From: Sipunculus nudus
Taxonomy: Eukaryota; Annelida; Sipuncula; Golfingiida; Sipunculidae
Reading direction: 5' to 3'
DNA: 64,000 nt
NCBI GenBank assembly: GCA_026874595.1
Contig: CM049322.1
Location: 36,141,840-36,205,839, forward strand
The translations under genes were made by a program, and so were the position numbers. Positions within the stretch are counted from its first letter, which is position 1. Every line of letters starts with the position of its first letter. Positions 11,991 through 24,802 of the stretch are shown here, piece after piece. Under the pieces are notes generated by a model. It was not told the origin of the DNA and ran no database searches. It was given only the letters and a program-made list of their open reading frames with translations.

Positions 11991-13565
11991 AAATGATTTT
12001 GATTTACTGATCATGTTATTAATCTAATACTACATGAGAAAACATAAACATAGAGAGAATAGTTTTCAAAATATCATTTATCGATACTCAGGGGAAAATG
12101 AGAAAACAATTAAGTTTTTATTGAAGCATATCACTTCAATTACATTCTACACTGCCGATCAACAGGGAGCGCTCGCAATCAACGACTAAGTCGCACACAG
12201 TGCAATAGTGAATCTGTCATTGGACTTTTATGCACCAGAGCACACGTCCCACGCTGGCGTAAAGGCTTGTCCAGTAGCACAAGGTGAAACAGGTCCGTCT
12301 CATCCATGTGGTGACGGGAATTAATTAATGAATTATTCAGAGAGTACCCATTCGCTTTCCTCGGCCAATAAACGCTTTCGGAACAGTCAGCCTTAAGGCT
12401 AGGAAAATGTTAACCAATTTGCGACAGGAATGAGGAGAAGTTATGAAACCGTGACGAAAACATTCCTTGCCGTCATCCGTGAATACGCTGTGAGCTATAC
12501 CATTCATTTGTTTGAACTACTCCCTTTTATTGATTTATAACGGAGTGCATTGGATTTCTGCCGAACACTAGTTAACGCCTGGACCGGCGATGTTTGGTCA
12601 GTATTTTGTGGTCGCATAACTGGTGTTCAGATCAAACCTTCGGAAAAAAATAAATGCCCGTCAATTGGAAAATTGAGGTACATTCATGCCCAGCTTTAAC
12701 TATATGATATAGAGCAAAATACAAATCGAACTATGACCAGTGGTCGTTATTTCGCGGTGTTCGCTATGCCGAACCAGGCTTGGCGTTAGGCGAGGTTTTT
12801 CTGTACATATGAATTATCTAGCTACGTACAATTAAGGAAATAATAAAAATACGAAAATATAACGATATATAAAAGTCACTGATAACGCAATGGTCCCTGG
12901 AATATTAATGTTAATACTTCTTCTTTTCCATTCACAAATTGCTGTTATATTGCCATATTTGTCCATTTATATGTTCAAATGCAGGGCAGCAACAATGAAG
13001 GTAACACTTGTTACGGAATCTGAAAGGACAACAAATTTTATCTACAATATACGGCGAACTCTTTACGGAAGGTGACCTCTTTTACTTAACAAAAACTGAG
13101 CCCTGTGCACTATTTATTAAGTTAATTCCTTAAAAGAGCCTAATCTGACGTTCATTAGCTAAAGATAATTTCTTGTCTCATTCATAAAAATAGAAAACAT
13201 CATCCCAGAGTACACAGGATATTCGGTTTCTTTATATTTACGTGTATGCATAATGAGAAGAACCGACAATATATTCTAACACATTCAACAAGGACAACTG
13301 GTTGCAAAAGTTTTTTACAAAGCGAGTATAGCAGTAAGTAAGCTTTACGCGTCTGCATATCAGCAACCAACTATCTCGGGTTAAATGGTTTCCACGTTTT
13401 AAACTGACAAGCACTTACATCAGTAAGAGAGACTTTATAAAGAATTTCATGACAGGAAGTACCTAAAATTCATTAAAACATATGCAATGTAAAGCATAAA
13501 TATGGTAAAGAAGGCGAAAATATAGTTTTAATAATCTTAGTTGGTTATGTTGAAAACTAAATGAA

Positions 13566-14555
13566 ATACCTAACCTCGAAACGTTGAAAGGGGACAAGCA
13601 GTGTTCTCAATGTCGACAGTCGGCGTATGTTCCAAAGTGGTCACTGGGAAACATAAAAAATTATTAAGATTCATCAAGAAAATGAAACCTCGGTCTGAAC
13701 AAACTAAAAGATTAGAAATTAAATGCTTTACCATTTTGTAATTGTGTGGATAATCTGAACCTGAAAGTAACCGATAGTTGAATACATTGACAAAGAACTG
13801 TTTAGCATTAATTATAACATTTTAGAGGTCCTGATTAATGTTGTCAGCTGGTATATCGGCTCGATGTAAATCCCATACGACAACAATCAAGTACTTAAAA
13901 ACTATTGGTTGAACAAGAGAAAGCACCATAATAAGTTTGACATCTGCGTGCCAAACCATGTCTATGTACGTATGCACCTAAAGTATTGAGGGAACAATTT
14001 TAAATGTACAGTGCTTTGGCCACACTTTACCAATCCTGTAAGCAAACAAAATTCATTGATAAACCAATGCTGGTCCCATCCATTTGGACAATGTTATTGT
14101 CAACAGTTGTGTTAGGCTTGAATATTGCTTATGTAATTTTCGTTTAAGGACGTTCTGGATATCATTTAACTAAAGTCAAAATGTAAGGAGCATGTATAAA
14201 ATGCATCGAAACGGCACCGAATAGTAAACTGTTTATGTCAGAGGATCACCTACGCTCTGAAAATTTAGTGAAATAAATAATATTGACACCATTCTCGAAA
14301 ATGGAATATATAAAATAGTATATAGTTGCACCCTATGGATATTGGCAAGGTCTTCATTAAACTAAAACTATTCCAGGATACTCCAACCTGCAATGGTTTT
14401 AAACACCAACTAGATGTTATATCGTTCTGAGGTTTTAAAGAAATAGCATAATTACTATTGCTGAGCAGTTTTTTTATTACTTTATATTGCAGAATGTACA
14501 TATATACATATAGAATGCAAGCATACACATGAAAATCAAAAATTCAATCACATTA

Positions 14556-14617
<62 letters not shown>

Positions 14618-14704
14618 ACTTGTTTCATTAAATTTATCCCGTCTTAGCAAGCCATTTGTCCAAAATTTCAAAAATAATACATATGGGAAAATTCTTAGAC
14701 GTAC
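13566..14704. other. Stretch between unit A and the Ig pseudo-exon
   Basis: I see no supportable gene. It contains a (TA)n tract at 14,561-14,614 and is not part of the mirrored arms. Confidence 0.5.
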
Positions 14705-15049
14705 CCCGAATTACCAGACCATTGGTATTACAGACATGAGTAAACGTCGGAGCACATCGGTCATATTTACAGAAAACGGTATCGACTGGGATTAGTCCAT
14801 CAGGAGGGAGAGCGAAGTAGGTGAGACAAGAAAACACCTGACCATTCATATCTGGTGTAGCGGTTATGGTGGCGATGAACTGAACTAACTGTCCACTGGT
14901 CTCATTCCTCACTGATATATCGTCACCCCCATTTAATGTCTATTTCATATGTGGAGGCCAAGCAACCTTTCCCGAGAATGTTGTCTGGCATGCGAGTTCC
15001 ACGGTATCACCGACAGTAACAGGACTAGATGCCGTGCAGTTAGGTTGTG
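14705..15049 (-). pseudogene. Ig-domain exon with a single nonsense codon
   Basis: This is a paralogue of exon 3 of the IgSF receptor gene at 41.8-46.9 kb. It has exactly the same length (345 nt) and phase, with an intact acceptor (TTTTCCAG) and donor (GTACGT). Shared motifs include NETSGQLVQF, ITATPDMNGQ, FSCLTYFALPPDGLIP and KYDRCAP. The tryptophan after HMK is replaced by TAG at 14,942-14,940, a one-base change from TGG. No neighbouring Ig exon is visible. It is either a fossil from a lost Ig gene or a cassette exon with a sequencing error. Confidence 0.75.
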
Positions 15050-16211
15050 CTGGAAAAGTTCAACCAAATATACACATTATCTTTGTGCAGTCCTTAAAAC
15101 TCTCACGCACATTGCTATTGACAGCTTAGTCCTCCCCGACAGTTAAGCGAGCTTAAGCTTATTTTATCGAAAATAAACGAATATTCTGTGTTTTTATAAT
15201 GTGTTTATTAGGTATCACACGTGTTCGAAACTCAATGTACTGCGTGAACTCGAGGATTCTGGGTAAAATGACGACACCGCTCGATCCAAAGAAATAACTG
15301 TTTAAATCTGCCAGTTCAAGCACATACACATATATGCGAACTTCTCAATTTTTATAGATATACGACCACACATGAAAAACTAATCTTGTGTTGAAAATAT
15401 ATATGTAGATAGGTATAGGTATTCTTTCTGTTTATTCTAAATGATTTTCTGAGAACATTTTTGTCTCAGGTCAAACTTTTATTGTACCTTCGATAAACGA
15501 ATCATTACATTTTAATGAAGGCAACTCCAACATTTAAAGAATCTATAAAATATTAAAAACAAATTAATTTTCATTTAAATTGTCGTAACATGGTTAGGTA
15601 TTTGTTTTTCTTTCTGGTGTGATTATAAGGTCCAGGGCAGGGATCACAGGTGCCTAGATGAGCAGTTAAATTATTATGTATAACATAAAATATATATCTT
15701 ACAACAGATATTTAAAATAAAGCTTAACAGAATTATCGTCCAAGTGTTACCAAAATCTAAATTACATTTTCTTTTTTTTCTGCTATTCATATTACCGAGG
15801 GGCGGGTATTTCTGTATGTATAAATGTTTAAAAAATAGCCAAGCCTTAGGCTTTTGGATTCAGAGGAATATTTCACGATGACAGTGAAGATGTGGCTGAA
15901 AAAATATTAAAGGAAAGTTAACCTTTTGGCATGATAAACTACAGACAAAACATTTTTTATATTTATATAAACATATATATATGAGAGAGAGAAAAAGGGA
16001 GAGAGAGGGGATTGTATATGAATAATATGAGTTAGTCTAAATTTACCAATAGTACTCTTTACACACTTTACATACCTTGCATATTTCAACGTCATTCAGA
16101 ACACCGGTATTTTAAGGCAAGTTTATTGATGCTTGTCGGTAATATATCTTTATTCATAACTCAATAATATCATATTCTAATTATATATGTGATAAAATGT
16201 CGAATAACAAG

Positions 16212-16259
<48 letters not shown>

Positions 16260-16324
16260 CTTGCTATCTTTACAATAGTATATAACGCTGAGTCGTCAAA
16301 TGAATTAGTAGTCCCAATCAAAGA

Positions 16325-16341
16325 TGCTTATATATATATAT

Positions 16342-16394
<53 letters not shown>
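16325..16394. repeat. (TA)n microsatellite
   Basis: Two TA runs separated by a short AAT interruption, just outside the MITE. The mirrored tract in the right arm (about 35,262-35,276) is much shorter. Confidence 0.9.
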
Positions 16395-16396
<2 letters not shown>

Positions 16397-16419
16397 CTTA
16401 TAATATTAAGAAACAAATA

Positions 16420-16858
16420 CTGTGGTTGGCTTTATATTCGCGAGGCTGAAATTTCGCGATTTCTCAATTTTGAATGTTTCATGAGGGTTTCATTTTCGCG
16501 ATTTCACCAGAAACTATATCAAATCTTAAGTAAAGCCATACCTGTGTGTATTATAAAATGAGAATAATTCATGAGTTTGTGCTATTCTACTTATATAACG
16601 ATGGTCCCATACACACAGCACAGGTAGTGTAGTTCAAATTCAAGGGAACGTTTACCCTGTACCTGCTTGAATGTAATTATTAAATTAATTATTAAATTTC
16701 TCACTGTTCTAAACTATTTACATACAAGTATTGGTTTCACTGAACAAGAAGAACATACTCAACTGGCCAATTATTCCCGAGGGTTTCATTTTTCCGATTA
16801 TTTCCCATTCGCGAATATCGCGAAATTAAAACCCTCGCGAACAAAAAGGCAACTACAG
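16420..16858. mobile_element. Tc1/mariner-type MITE with TA target duplication
   Basis: A 439-bp element with inverted ends: CTGTGGTTGGCTTTATATTC on the left and, reversed, CTGTAGTTGCCTTTTTGTTC on the right, each leading into TCGCGAG. It is flanked by TA on both sides. The equivalent sites in unit A (about 7,668) and the right arm (about 35,235) read straight through without it. No transposase is encoded. Confidence 0.85.
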
Positions 16859-17529
16859 TATGTGTTTTCAAAGTTATTCAAGAAAATGATATTGTACGTT
16901 AATAAAAACCTGTTCCTTATACCGTGAGGCCCCGATTGATAAAATGAAACGTTATAAGTTTGACGAATATGTTAATGCAAGATAACCACAGCAACATATA
17001 ATCAATTCAAGATCCAAAGTAATGAATAAAAAATTATAGCAAACAATTTTTTTTCATTCTTCCTGAACTTTATATCGTCTTACGCGTTTTTCATGTAAGT
17101 ATATATTATAAGCCCTATGTGTGCCTGATAAACATTTGGGACACAGTGTAGTCGGAATTGTAAAGGACAATAAAGGACCATTTAAAAGGAATTTACCGTT
17201 ATAAGCTCAGCGTTGTTGCTCCATTCTTTAAGGAGTCAAAATTATTGGTGACCGTTATATCATAATGAGTATCATGATCTTTGCCAAAAACACTGGCCAT
17301 ACGATCTGTAAAAGAGAATCATAAAGACATAGCTTGGAATATATGGATATATATTAATAATGTAGGTCTAATGATTAATATAATATATCCGTTATATATA
17401 ACTCTGTTATCCATAAACTAAATGCCGTACAGTGATTAAACGCGATTAATCATTGTTCATGAACGCTGAAGCTAATTAGCAAAGAATACCATCCTAGGAC
17501 CCCTAATCTTTATATATATATAATATATA

Positions 17530-17574
<45 letters not shown>

Positions 17575-17584
17575 AGTTCAAGAC

Positions 17585-18140
17585 TTTAACCTACATGGGT
17601 TTTACAACGTTGTTTCGTAAGGGCCGTAGGTCCTCACTCTTCGGAAACCCATCATGAAGTGGGCCAGGTATTAAGATTTTTGAATGTTTGATCTGGCGCA
17701 TGCGTAGTTAGCCAGGAGGTGTTTCGCCCTGTGTCTGCATATTCTCGCGAGTTCAGTGTTTAGTGTTGACAAATGTTGACTATACCAGGCTACTGTGACA
17801 CGCAAGGACCACCTGAGACCAGAAACATACATAGGACTGACAGAAATACTTTTAAAACGCAGTACAATGCCCACGTCTCAAGCTTCAGGAATGTAAACAA
17901 ACGTAACAGTACACATCTCAGCAAATACATTTGGAGACTGCAAGGCAACCATGTGCAACACTCAATACAATGGAAGATTATAAGCAAAGCAAAACCATAC
18001 TCCACGACTAACAAATCCTTTAAGAGGCCTGGAAGAGAAATTCTTCATAATATACAGACCCCTATTGTCATCACTAAACAAAAGAAACGAACTCGCGAGC
18101 ACATGCAGACACAGGGCGAAACACCTCCTGGCTAAGTACG
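17585..18140 (+). mobile_element. Penelope-like GIY-YIG fragment, head-to-head (unit B)
   Basis: The arrangement is as in unit A: a reversed 3' end at 17,585-17,785 is joined to a plus-strand GIY-YIG frame from about 17,790. The latter includes NTFKTQYNAHVSSFRNVNKR and YIWRLQGNHVQHSIQW. The zinc-binding tail is damaged: CNLCLEEK is replaced by a frameshifted stretch near 18,025. Confidence 0.7.
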
Positions 18141-18234
18141 CATGCGCAAGATGTGTACCAGCCTCCCTCTAATTTTACAGACAAACGCTATAAATGTTAA
18201 TTTAGTTTTCAGTGTGTTATATACATAAATGTGA

Positions 18235-18284
<50 letters not shown>

Positions 18285-18635
18285 AATAAATTATCTGATG
18301 AGGTGAGTTAAATTCGATCGTCTTAAAAGGTTGCAATGCAACCATTTGGTACATTTTAATGGAGCTACAGGTGTATGGGACGATGGCCTTTCAAGTTTGT
18401 GTTTTCCATCTGCATGTTTGCCTTGTGTTTTGTGGTGTTACACGCTATTCTATGCTCGTCACGCTTCCTTGGACATAACATAATCAATATTCATGTTTAA
18501 TAAAAGTCATTGAAACCTTAAAATGAAGATTTAAGTAATTTAGAATAAATACCATTAAACTAAATTATTTAATGGAGTGGTTCATACTCAAACAGAGCTT
18601 ACTATATATATGTGTGTGTTTATCTATAAATATAT

Positions 18636-18947
18636 ATGTATAAATCTATTAATTTTTCGCCAGGTGAGCTAAATAATTTGAGAATGATTTTAATTGAAAG
18701 TATGCGTTCAGTGGCAACGAAAGTGGAAGCTTTAATTATTAATGACACAAGCCTGCATTTTGCAAATCATATCAGGTGGGCCGTGCTTCGATCAAACAAT
18801 GCAATTAGGTGTTATACTACTGAAAGGAGTAACATCAGCGAAATGTATACACCTATGTTTGCCTTCTACCTGAGGACATTACAGTCTTTTTATTTGCGCC
18901 AGTCTACAAATGTTGTTATACATTTAAGCAGCTCTAAGAATAAATGA
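18636..18947 (+). CDS. Unknown 103-residue ORF, unit B copy
   Basis: An open frame from ATG reads INFSPGELNNLRMILIESMR, INDTSLHFANHIRWAVLR and TLQSFYLRQSTNVVIHLSS. It differs from the right-arm copy (33,308-32,997) by one residue. No domain is recognised; it is rich in helix-forming residues and has no signal peptide. Its near identity reflects the recent arm duplication and does not prove selection. Confidence 0.35.
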   Translation: MYKSINFSPGELNNLRMILIESMRSVATKVEALIINDTSLHFANHIRWAVLRSNNAIRCYTTERSNISEMYTPMFAFYLRTLQSFYLRQSTNVVIHLSSSKNK

Positions 18948-19939
18948 GATTCTGTTCCTAAATTTTTTACGTAGAAGTTAGGATATCATAATCGTTTGGA
19001 CCCTGGCTTCAGTTCAGTGATCATAATTAATTTGATATTCATCAAAGACCCCATAAAGAATCATTATATATGATTGTAAACCTTATAAAATGTTGCACCC
19101 TTTAGCATATATATAGATCGACTTATCTTCATATGTAACAAGTGTAAATTGTAACATCTGGAGTTATTTTGATACTGATGTCTTAATCTACATAACAATA
19201 ACTCCAAACAATTTTCTTTTATCATTTATCTTTATTTTCTCATCTTCAATTTTTTTTCAATTTTGTCAGACAAAATCATGATCTTTATGAAGAAATCATT
19301 TCATAACAAATTTCTCCATGCGTACATTAAAACCACAATGCTTTAGTTAATTTCGTTATTGAAAAAGATCGATTTGATGATAAGGTATGTGACTGATATC
19401 CTATTCTTAGAAAATCGGCAAAAAAATCAATTCCGAGTATATTTGTTTGATTTGCAGCATATGTGTCTATAGTCAATACCTTTAGCCTACAACCAGGAAT
19501 AACAGTCACGTTTCCTCATTATTCATCGAATTATCTTTCATAATATATCAGTTAGAATAATTTTCATTTGATTCTGATGGTTTAAAAACTAAATTTAATC
19601 CCCGAATTCTTACTTGACAAATAACAGCCACTTGTCAATGTAGGAGGAAACCGCTGTTCGGAGACTGCATGGCGCGTGCAAGCTATCAGATGTGAAGGGA
19701 TTTGTGGAAGGGGCAAATACACTCTCTCGAGTCGCTCTCCTGTCACACAGTCTTACTGCTAATCTCAGCAACTACATCGAGTAACAGCTGCTCACTAAAT
19801 GGAAACGTTCAACCTTATACTCATTACTGTATGACCTTTGTGCTAAAATATCAGGCATCAGATAAATGAACACGTGTTTATTTTTATAACTAGAAACGTC
19901 ACGTCAGCATGTATTGTTCCATAATTTTCACAAACGGTA

Positions 19940-20060
19940 TGTTTGTGGCACAGGATTCTTACTCGTGTCCGGCCAACTGTCGTCATTATAACAGTATAAT
20001 TCACCAGAGTCCTCTTTTAGAAGTTTAGTCGCTGTCACGGGCTCGGCCGTTTTGCTTCTT
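19940..20060 (-). pseudogene. Possible Ig-domain fragment with DSGELYC motif (unit B)
   Basis: The minus strand encodes TATKLLKEDSGELYCYNDD followed by SWPDTSKNP. The upstream part of the domain is frameshifted relative to unit A. The right-arm copy is at 31,888-31,965, plus strand. Confidence 0.35.
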
Positions 20061-20323
20061 TGCCTGGAAGAAATCCCTCGTTAAAGGTGTTTGTCTAGGT
20101 TAGGTTTGACTAACAAGGGTCTTACAGCAGGCCGTGTGGCCATACGTTGTTAACTTTAAATGTCCTAAGACGGCCACGTAATTTTTTAATATGATTTTTA
20201 TTTACTAATCATGTTGTTTATCTAATAATACATGAGGAAACATAGAAAAAGAGAAAATAGTGTTCAAAATATCATTTACCAATACTGGGGTGAAAATGAG
20301 AAAACAATTAAATATCTCGAACT

Positions 20324-20674
20324 TCAATTACATTCTACACTGCCGATCACCAGAGAGCGCTCGAAATCAACGACGAGGTGCAATAGCGAATCTGTCAATG
20401 GACTTTTTATCACAAGTGCACACGTCCCATGCTCGCGTAAAGGCTTGTCCGTTAGCACAAGGTGAAACAGGTCCGTCTCATCCATGTGGTGACGGGACTT
20501 AATTAATGAATTATTCAGAGAGTACCCATTCGCTTTCCTCGGGCAATAAACGCTTTCGGAACAGTCAGCCTTAAGGTTAGGAAAATGAGGACAGGAATGA
20601 GGAGAAGTTACGAAACCGTGACGAAAACATTCCTTGCCATCATCCGTGAATACGCTATGAGCTATATCTTTCAT
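20324..20674 (-). CDS. Unknown 116-residue cysteine-containing ORF
   Basis: The frame reads FTDDGKECFRHGFVTSPHSC, ADCSESVYCPRKANG and DLFHLVLTDKPLREHGTCAL. Six cysteines and the LVLTDKPLREHGTC stretch recall the end of an Ig V-type fold, but this is weak. Unit A has the same sequence with frame breaks (about 12,510-12,150). The right arm lacks it because of a deletion. It lies upstream of the DSGELYC fragment on the same strand, so both may come from one old gene. Confidence 0.25.
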   Translation of the reverse strand: MKDIAHSVFTDDGKECFRHGFVTSPHSCPHFPNLKADCSESVYCPRKANGYSLNNSLIKSRHHMDETDLFHLVLTDKPLREHGTCALVIKSPLTDSLLHLVVDFERSLVIGSVECN

Positions 20675-22415
20675 TTGTTTGAACTACTCCCTTTTATTGA
20701 TTTATAACGGAGTGCATTGGATTTGTGCCGAACCCTAGTTAACGCCTGGCCCGACGATGTTTGGTCAGTATTTTGTGGTCGCATAACTGGTGTTCAGATC
20801 AAACCTTCGGAAAAAAATAAATGCCCGTAAATTGGAAAATTGAGGTACATTCATGCCCAGCGATAACTATATGATATAGAGCAAAATACAAATCGAACCA
20901 TGACCAGTGGTCGTTATATCGCGATGTTCGCTGTGCCGAACCAGGCTTGGTGTTAGGCGAGGTTTTCCTGTACATATGAATTATCTAGCTACGTACAATT
21001 AAGGAAATAATAAAAATACGAAAATATAACGATATATAAAATTCACTGATAACGCAATGGTCCCTGCAAATATAAATGTTAATACTTCTTCTTTTACATT
21101 CACAAATTGCTGTTATATTGCCATATTTGGCCATTTATATGTTCAAATGCAGGGCAGCAACCATGACGGTAACACTTGTTACAACATCTGAAAGGACAAC
21201 AAATTTTATCTACAATATACGGCGAAATCTTTACGGAAGGTGACCTCTTTTACTTAACAAAAACTGAGCCCTGTGCACTATTTATTTAGTCAATACCTTA
21301 AAAGAGCCTATTCTGACGTTCATTAGCTAAAGATAATATCTTGTCTCATTAATAAAAATAGAAAACATCATCCCAGAGTACACAGGTTATTCGGTTCCTT
21401 TATATTTACGTGTACGCATCATGAGAAGATCCGACAATATATTCTGACACATTCAACAAAGACATCTGGTTGCAAAAGTTTTTTACAAAGCGAGTATTGC
21501 AGTAAGTAAGCTTTACGCGTCTGCATATCAGCAACCAACTACCTCGGGTTAAATGGTTTCCACGTTTTAAACTGACAAGCATTTACATGAGTAAGAGAGA
21601 CTTTATAAAAATTTCATGACAGGAAGTACCTAAAATTCATTAAAACATATGCATTGTAAAGCAGAAATATGGTAAAAGAAGGCGAAAATATAGTTTTAAT
21701 AATCTTAGTAGGTTATGTTGAAAACTCATCATTCATCTGTTTTTACGATTCGCATGGACGTGGAATATTGCTCTCTCTTTGTGGAACATTGATTATCAAA
21801 TGGGGCCGTGGGTCACATGGATTTTATTTAATAAAAAAATGACCATTTCAAACAAATTAAACAATCATCGGTTGACCTCGGATGAACACTTTAGCTGCAT
21901 ATTCCAGGAATAAACTTTTTTTCATGACAAGTTTATATTTTGCCTTGATGTCAAGGTATTTCGTGTAAACTAAAGCGGCATAACTACTCCATCTACCTTG
22001 TCTATTAATGCTATCTCATCCTTCTTTATACAAGAACATTGAAGTCTTGTAGCTTTTGTTTAGTTAAGGGTTTCTATCAGGACGATTTTGTTCAATTTAT
22101 TGGAATAATATATATAAATATTAATAGACAATTCAGAACCCTACTTGACACGTATTGATTAAAATTCCTTAATAAATAAAACGCAAGTTCCTTGATAAAA
22201 TTGTGAACGACAAGTAGTTTCCTCGGACACCATACTCGATTAAGGGACAGTTGACAGAGTAGACGCAAGACCCCAAAAAGGCTTTTTATCACTCCCTGTC
22301 TTAAAATTGAACACTAAAAGATGATTAAAAGAATCGTCTAAACAAATAGGATGGTTTACAGGTTGTCAAAACGGACGAGTAGCGTCGAAATGACACTCCT
22401 GTCAAAAAGGGCGAC

Positions 22416-24371
22416 TATCTGTGAGGAAATAGAGAGGGTACAAAATAAATTTTGTAAAGGCTTACTCCATTTAAATTCAGCGGCTCCTAACCCTGCTGTG
22501 TTAGGTGAATATGGCAGGTTACCTTTAAAGCTCAAGGGTATAATAATGGTAATATTGTACTGGGTGAAAATATTATATATGCAAAACGGACGTTTACCCA
22601 AACAAGCATATTATTGTTTGTATCAAATGGACACGTCAGGAAGAATTAACTGGGCAACTAAGTTGAAAGAAATTTTATACAGATATGGGTTTGGGTATGT
22701 GTGGATTTTTCAGGATGTAGGTGATTGTAATAAATTTATTCGAGAATTTAGACAAAGAATAAGGGACATTGGTATACAGGAATGGCACCAACAAATAACT
22801 AATAACAAGAGACTCAAAACATATGGGCATTTTAAATCAGTGTTGGAAATAGAAAAATACTTAACATGTATACCCCAAAAAAAGGAACATACTGTACCTG
22901 GCCAGGTTCAGATGCTCAGTACATGATTTAGAAGTGGAAATGGGGAGAAGACATAAAATACCTAGAGAGAACCGGTTATGCACATATTGTTTCAATAAAG
23001 GTTTTAATATTGTTAAAGATGAATATCATTTTATTATGGAATGTGGATTATACAATATTATCAGGAGAAAATATATAGAAAATGAAATAACAGGAGCTGG
23101 TATGGATAACTTTACATTTCTGATGTCCAGCAGTAACATACAAGTTATAAACAGTCTGGCCTTATACATTTATTGGGCAACTGAGAAAAGGAAAGTCTAT
23201 TTAGCCCAAGGAATTTATTAAAGGGACCTATTACTATACCCAATATGTTAAAGATACACTAAGTATAATGTTCTCTCCTTAAAGTATAATGGTATCTTCC
23301 TATATATATGTATTTATATATTTATTTCTTAAGCTTTATGCATACTCGTGTGCATAAATGAAAATAAACTGGCACCCGGTTCAATCAGTCATTTATGCAG
23401 TGAAACCAGTGTGTTAAGAGAGTAGAACCGTTAAAATGTAAGAATGTACATCTATCATAGATTATGTTTCTATTTAATGGTGGCTAATATATGAATACAA
23501 ATAATGGATGCAATATGTTTGTATGTCCAGTAATTCACAGATGAATATTTTCAAAACAAATGATCATATTATGATACATGTTCAATCTGTCATGATTTGT
23601 TCGCCCTAAAATGAATTTTTCATGTGTAAATAAGAAATATTTATATACTTGTCGATTACTCTCATAAATACAGTTCTTTGTGAGTATAAACTCTTTTTTT
23701 TATTGCATGTATATGGTATGCATTAAGTGTTAATTTTTGTCACATATTCTTGTTATTTCTTAATTTTCAATTTTTGTATAAGGATCTAGTGAAGTGTAAT
23801 GAGCTGCTATCGCATCAGTTCTCTTTATCTGTATGTTTTTTTTTTGTTTTGTTTTTTATCATTTTTATTTGTATTATGTATTTTGTATTAATGTGTATTG
23901 TCGTTTGTACAATTTGTATTAGGCTCTTCGAAGTGTATTATGGTATCATTTTATTATTTTTGTTTATCTTATTTTTTCAATTCTTATTTATTGTAAGGTT
24001 ATGCATTGTATTAATTGCTTTTATGTATTTTGAATGCTATGTATTTTTTTTTCTGTGAACTGCTTGCATTAGGGGCATTTGGAGTGTATGCTATCATTGA
24101 ATCATTCTTTTTATTGTTATTATTATTATTATGAGCATTATTATTGTTATTTATTTTAATAATACACTATATTTCATTGAATATCTACGTTTCCGCATAA
24201 TCTAATGCATGCAAGATTTTTGTATTTCTTATTTATTTATTCATTTATTTTTTGTATTTATTATATTGTTGATGTTACGTTTGCATATATATATAATCAA
24301 GTGCAGTTGTACTTCTCATTGGTTCTGTGGGCCGGAGGCCTTTACACCAGAATAAAATATTCATTCATTCA
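22416..24371 (+). mobile_element. 5'-truncated non-LTR retrotransposon (LINE)
   Basis: Only the C-terminal end of ORF2 remains. The frame from 22,416 reads NKFCKGLLHLN, VLGEYGRLPLKLKGIIMVIL and WHQQITNNKRLKTYGHFK. After a frameshift near a run of seven A (about 22,880) it continues as RENRLCTYCFNKG and DEYHFIMECGLYNIIRRKYI, a LINE-type C-x2-C..H..C zinc knuckle, stopping at 23,221. A long AT-rich 3' UTR follows, ending in GCCTTTACACCAGAATAAAA and (ATTC)n at about 24,345-24,371. The right arm lacks the element. Confidence 0.85.
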
Positions 24372-24620
24372 TTACTTGCATTTAATACTCTTTCTTCAAT
24401 TCACATATCACTAAATGGTCTTGACTAAAAGAAGGTTTTCATGAACAACTTTTTCACAGCCTTACTTGAACATTTAAAATACTTTATTTAAGCTTATATA
24501 CCGTCCAAAATAAATAATGTTTATCCACATTAATGTCTTTTCTTTGCTGCAATAATGCCGTCAGTTGGCCTCTCAGATATGAGGACCCAGTGTATAGGTA
24601 ATATTATGACATTACAAGAC

Positions 24621-24802
24621 CTAAGAGAAAAGGTGGTGACGCTTAAGAGAGCTAGCGGCGTCGTACCAAACACGATCTCGCAGCTTGTGGCAGTTTTTCT
24701 TTGGGAGGCTAGGTACGTGCTTGCATGTTGGGAGGATCCAGTGGTGCTCCCAATTTGGCACAGAAAAGACAGCACTTGGCCACAATGTTCTGTTCTCAAT
24801 TC
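24621..24802 (-). pseudogene. CTLD terminal-exon fossil, left arm
   Basis: It resembles the last exon of the PAN-CTLD gene: GIENRTLWPSAVF, EHHWILPT, VPSLPKKNC, RVWYDAAS and KRHH, then a stop where YICEA is expected. The acceptor AG is mutated to CG. Both defects are shared with the mirrored copy at 29,794-29,975, so the exon was already dead before the palindrome formed. Confidence 0.7.

Larger units (their letters stand above)
7222..13565. repeat. Segmental duplication unit A
   Basis: Its landmarks recur in the same order and strand at 15,911-21,727 (unit B) and inverted at 31,085-35,693. They are: GGAAAGTTAACCTTTTGG, the Penelope fragment, the about 100-residue unknown ORF, the Ig-like fragment and GGTTATGTTGAAAACT at the end. 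Unit A is more diverged from unit B than unit B is from the right arm, so the A/B duplication appears older than the palindrome. It has an extra segment at about 8,950-9,475 that unit B lacks. No gene in it looks intact. Confidence 0.85.
15911..21727. repeat. Segmental duplication unit B
   Basis: This is the second copy of unit A, in the same orientation, forming the outer part of the left palindrome arm. It lacks unit A's private 160-bp tandem and the 8,950-9,475 segment, and it has its own MITE. Confidence 0.85.

Noticed and set aside
12890-13075. 61-codon frame starting MVPGILMLILLLFHSQ, like a signal peptide
   Set aside because: Unit B and the right arm do not keep the frame (the start region is altered), so it is probably chance in AT-rich DNA.
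23750-24058. 102-codon hydrophobic frame resembling a membrane protein
   Set aside because: It lies in the T-rich 3' UTR of the LINE at 22,416-24,371. Poly-T gives Phe/Leu/Ile by composition.
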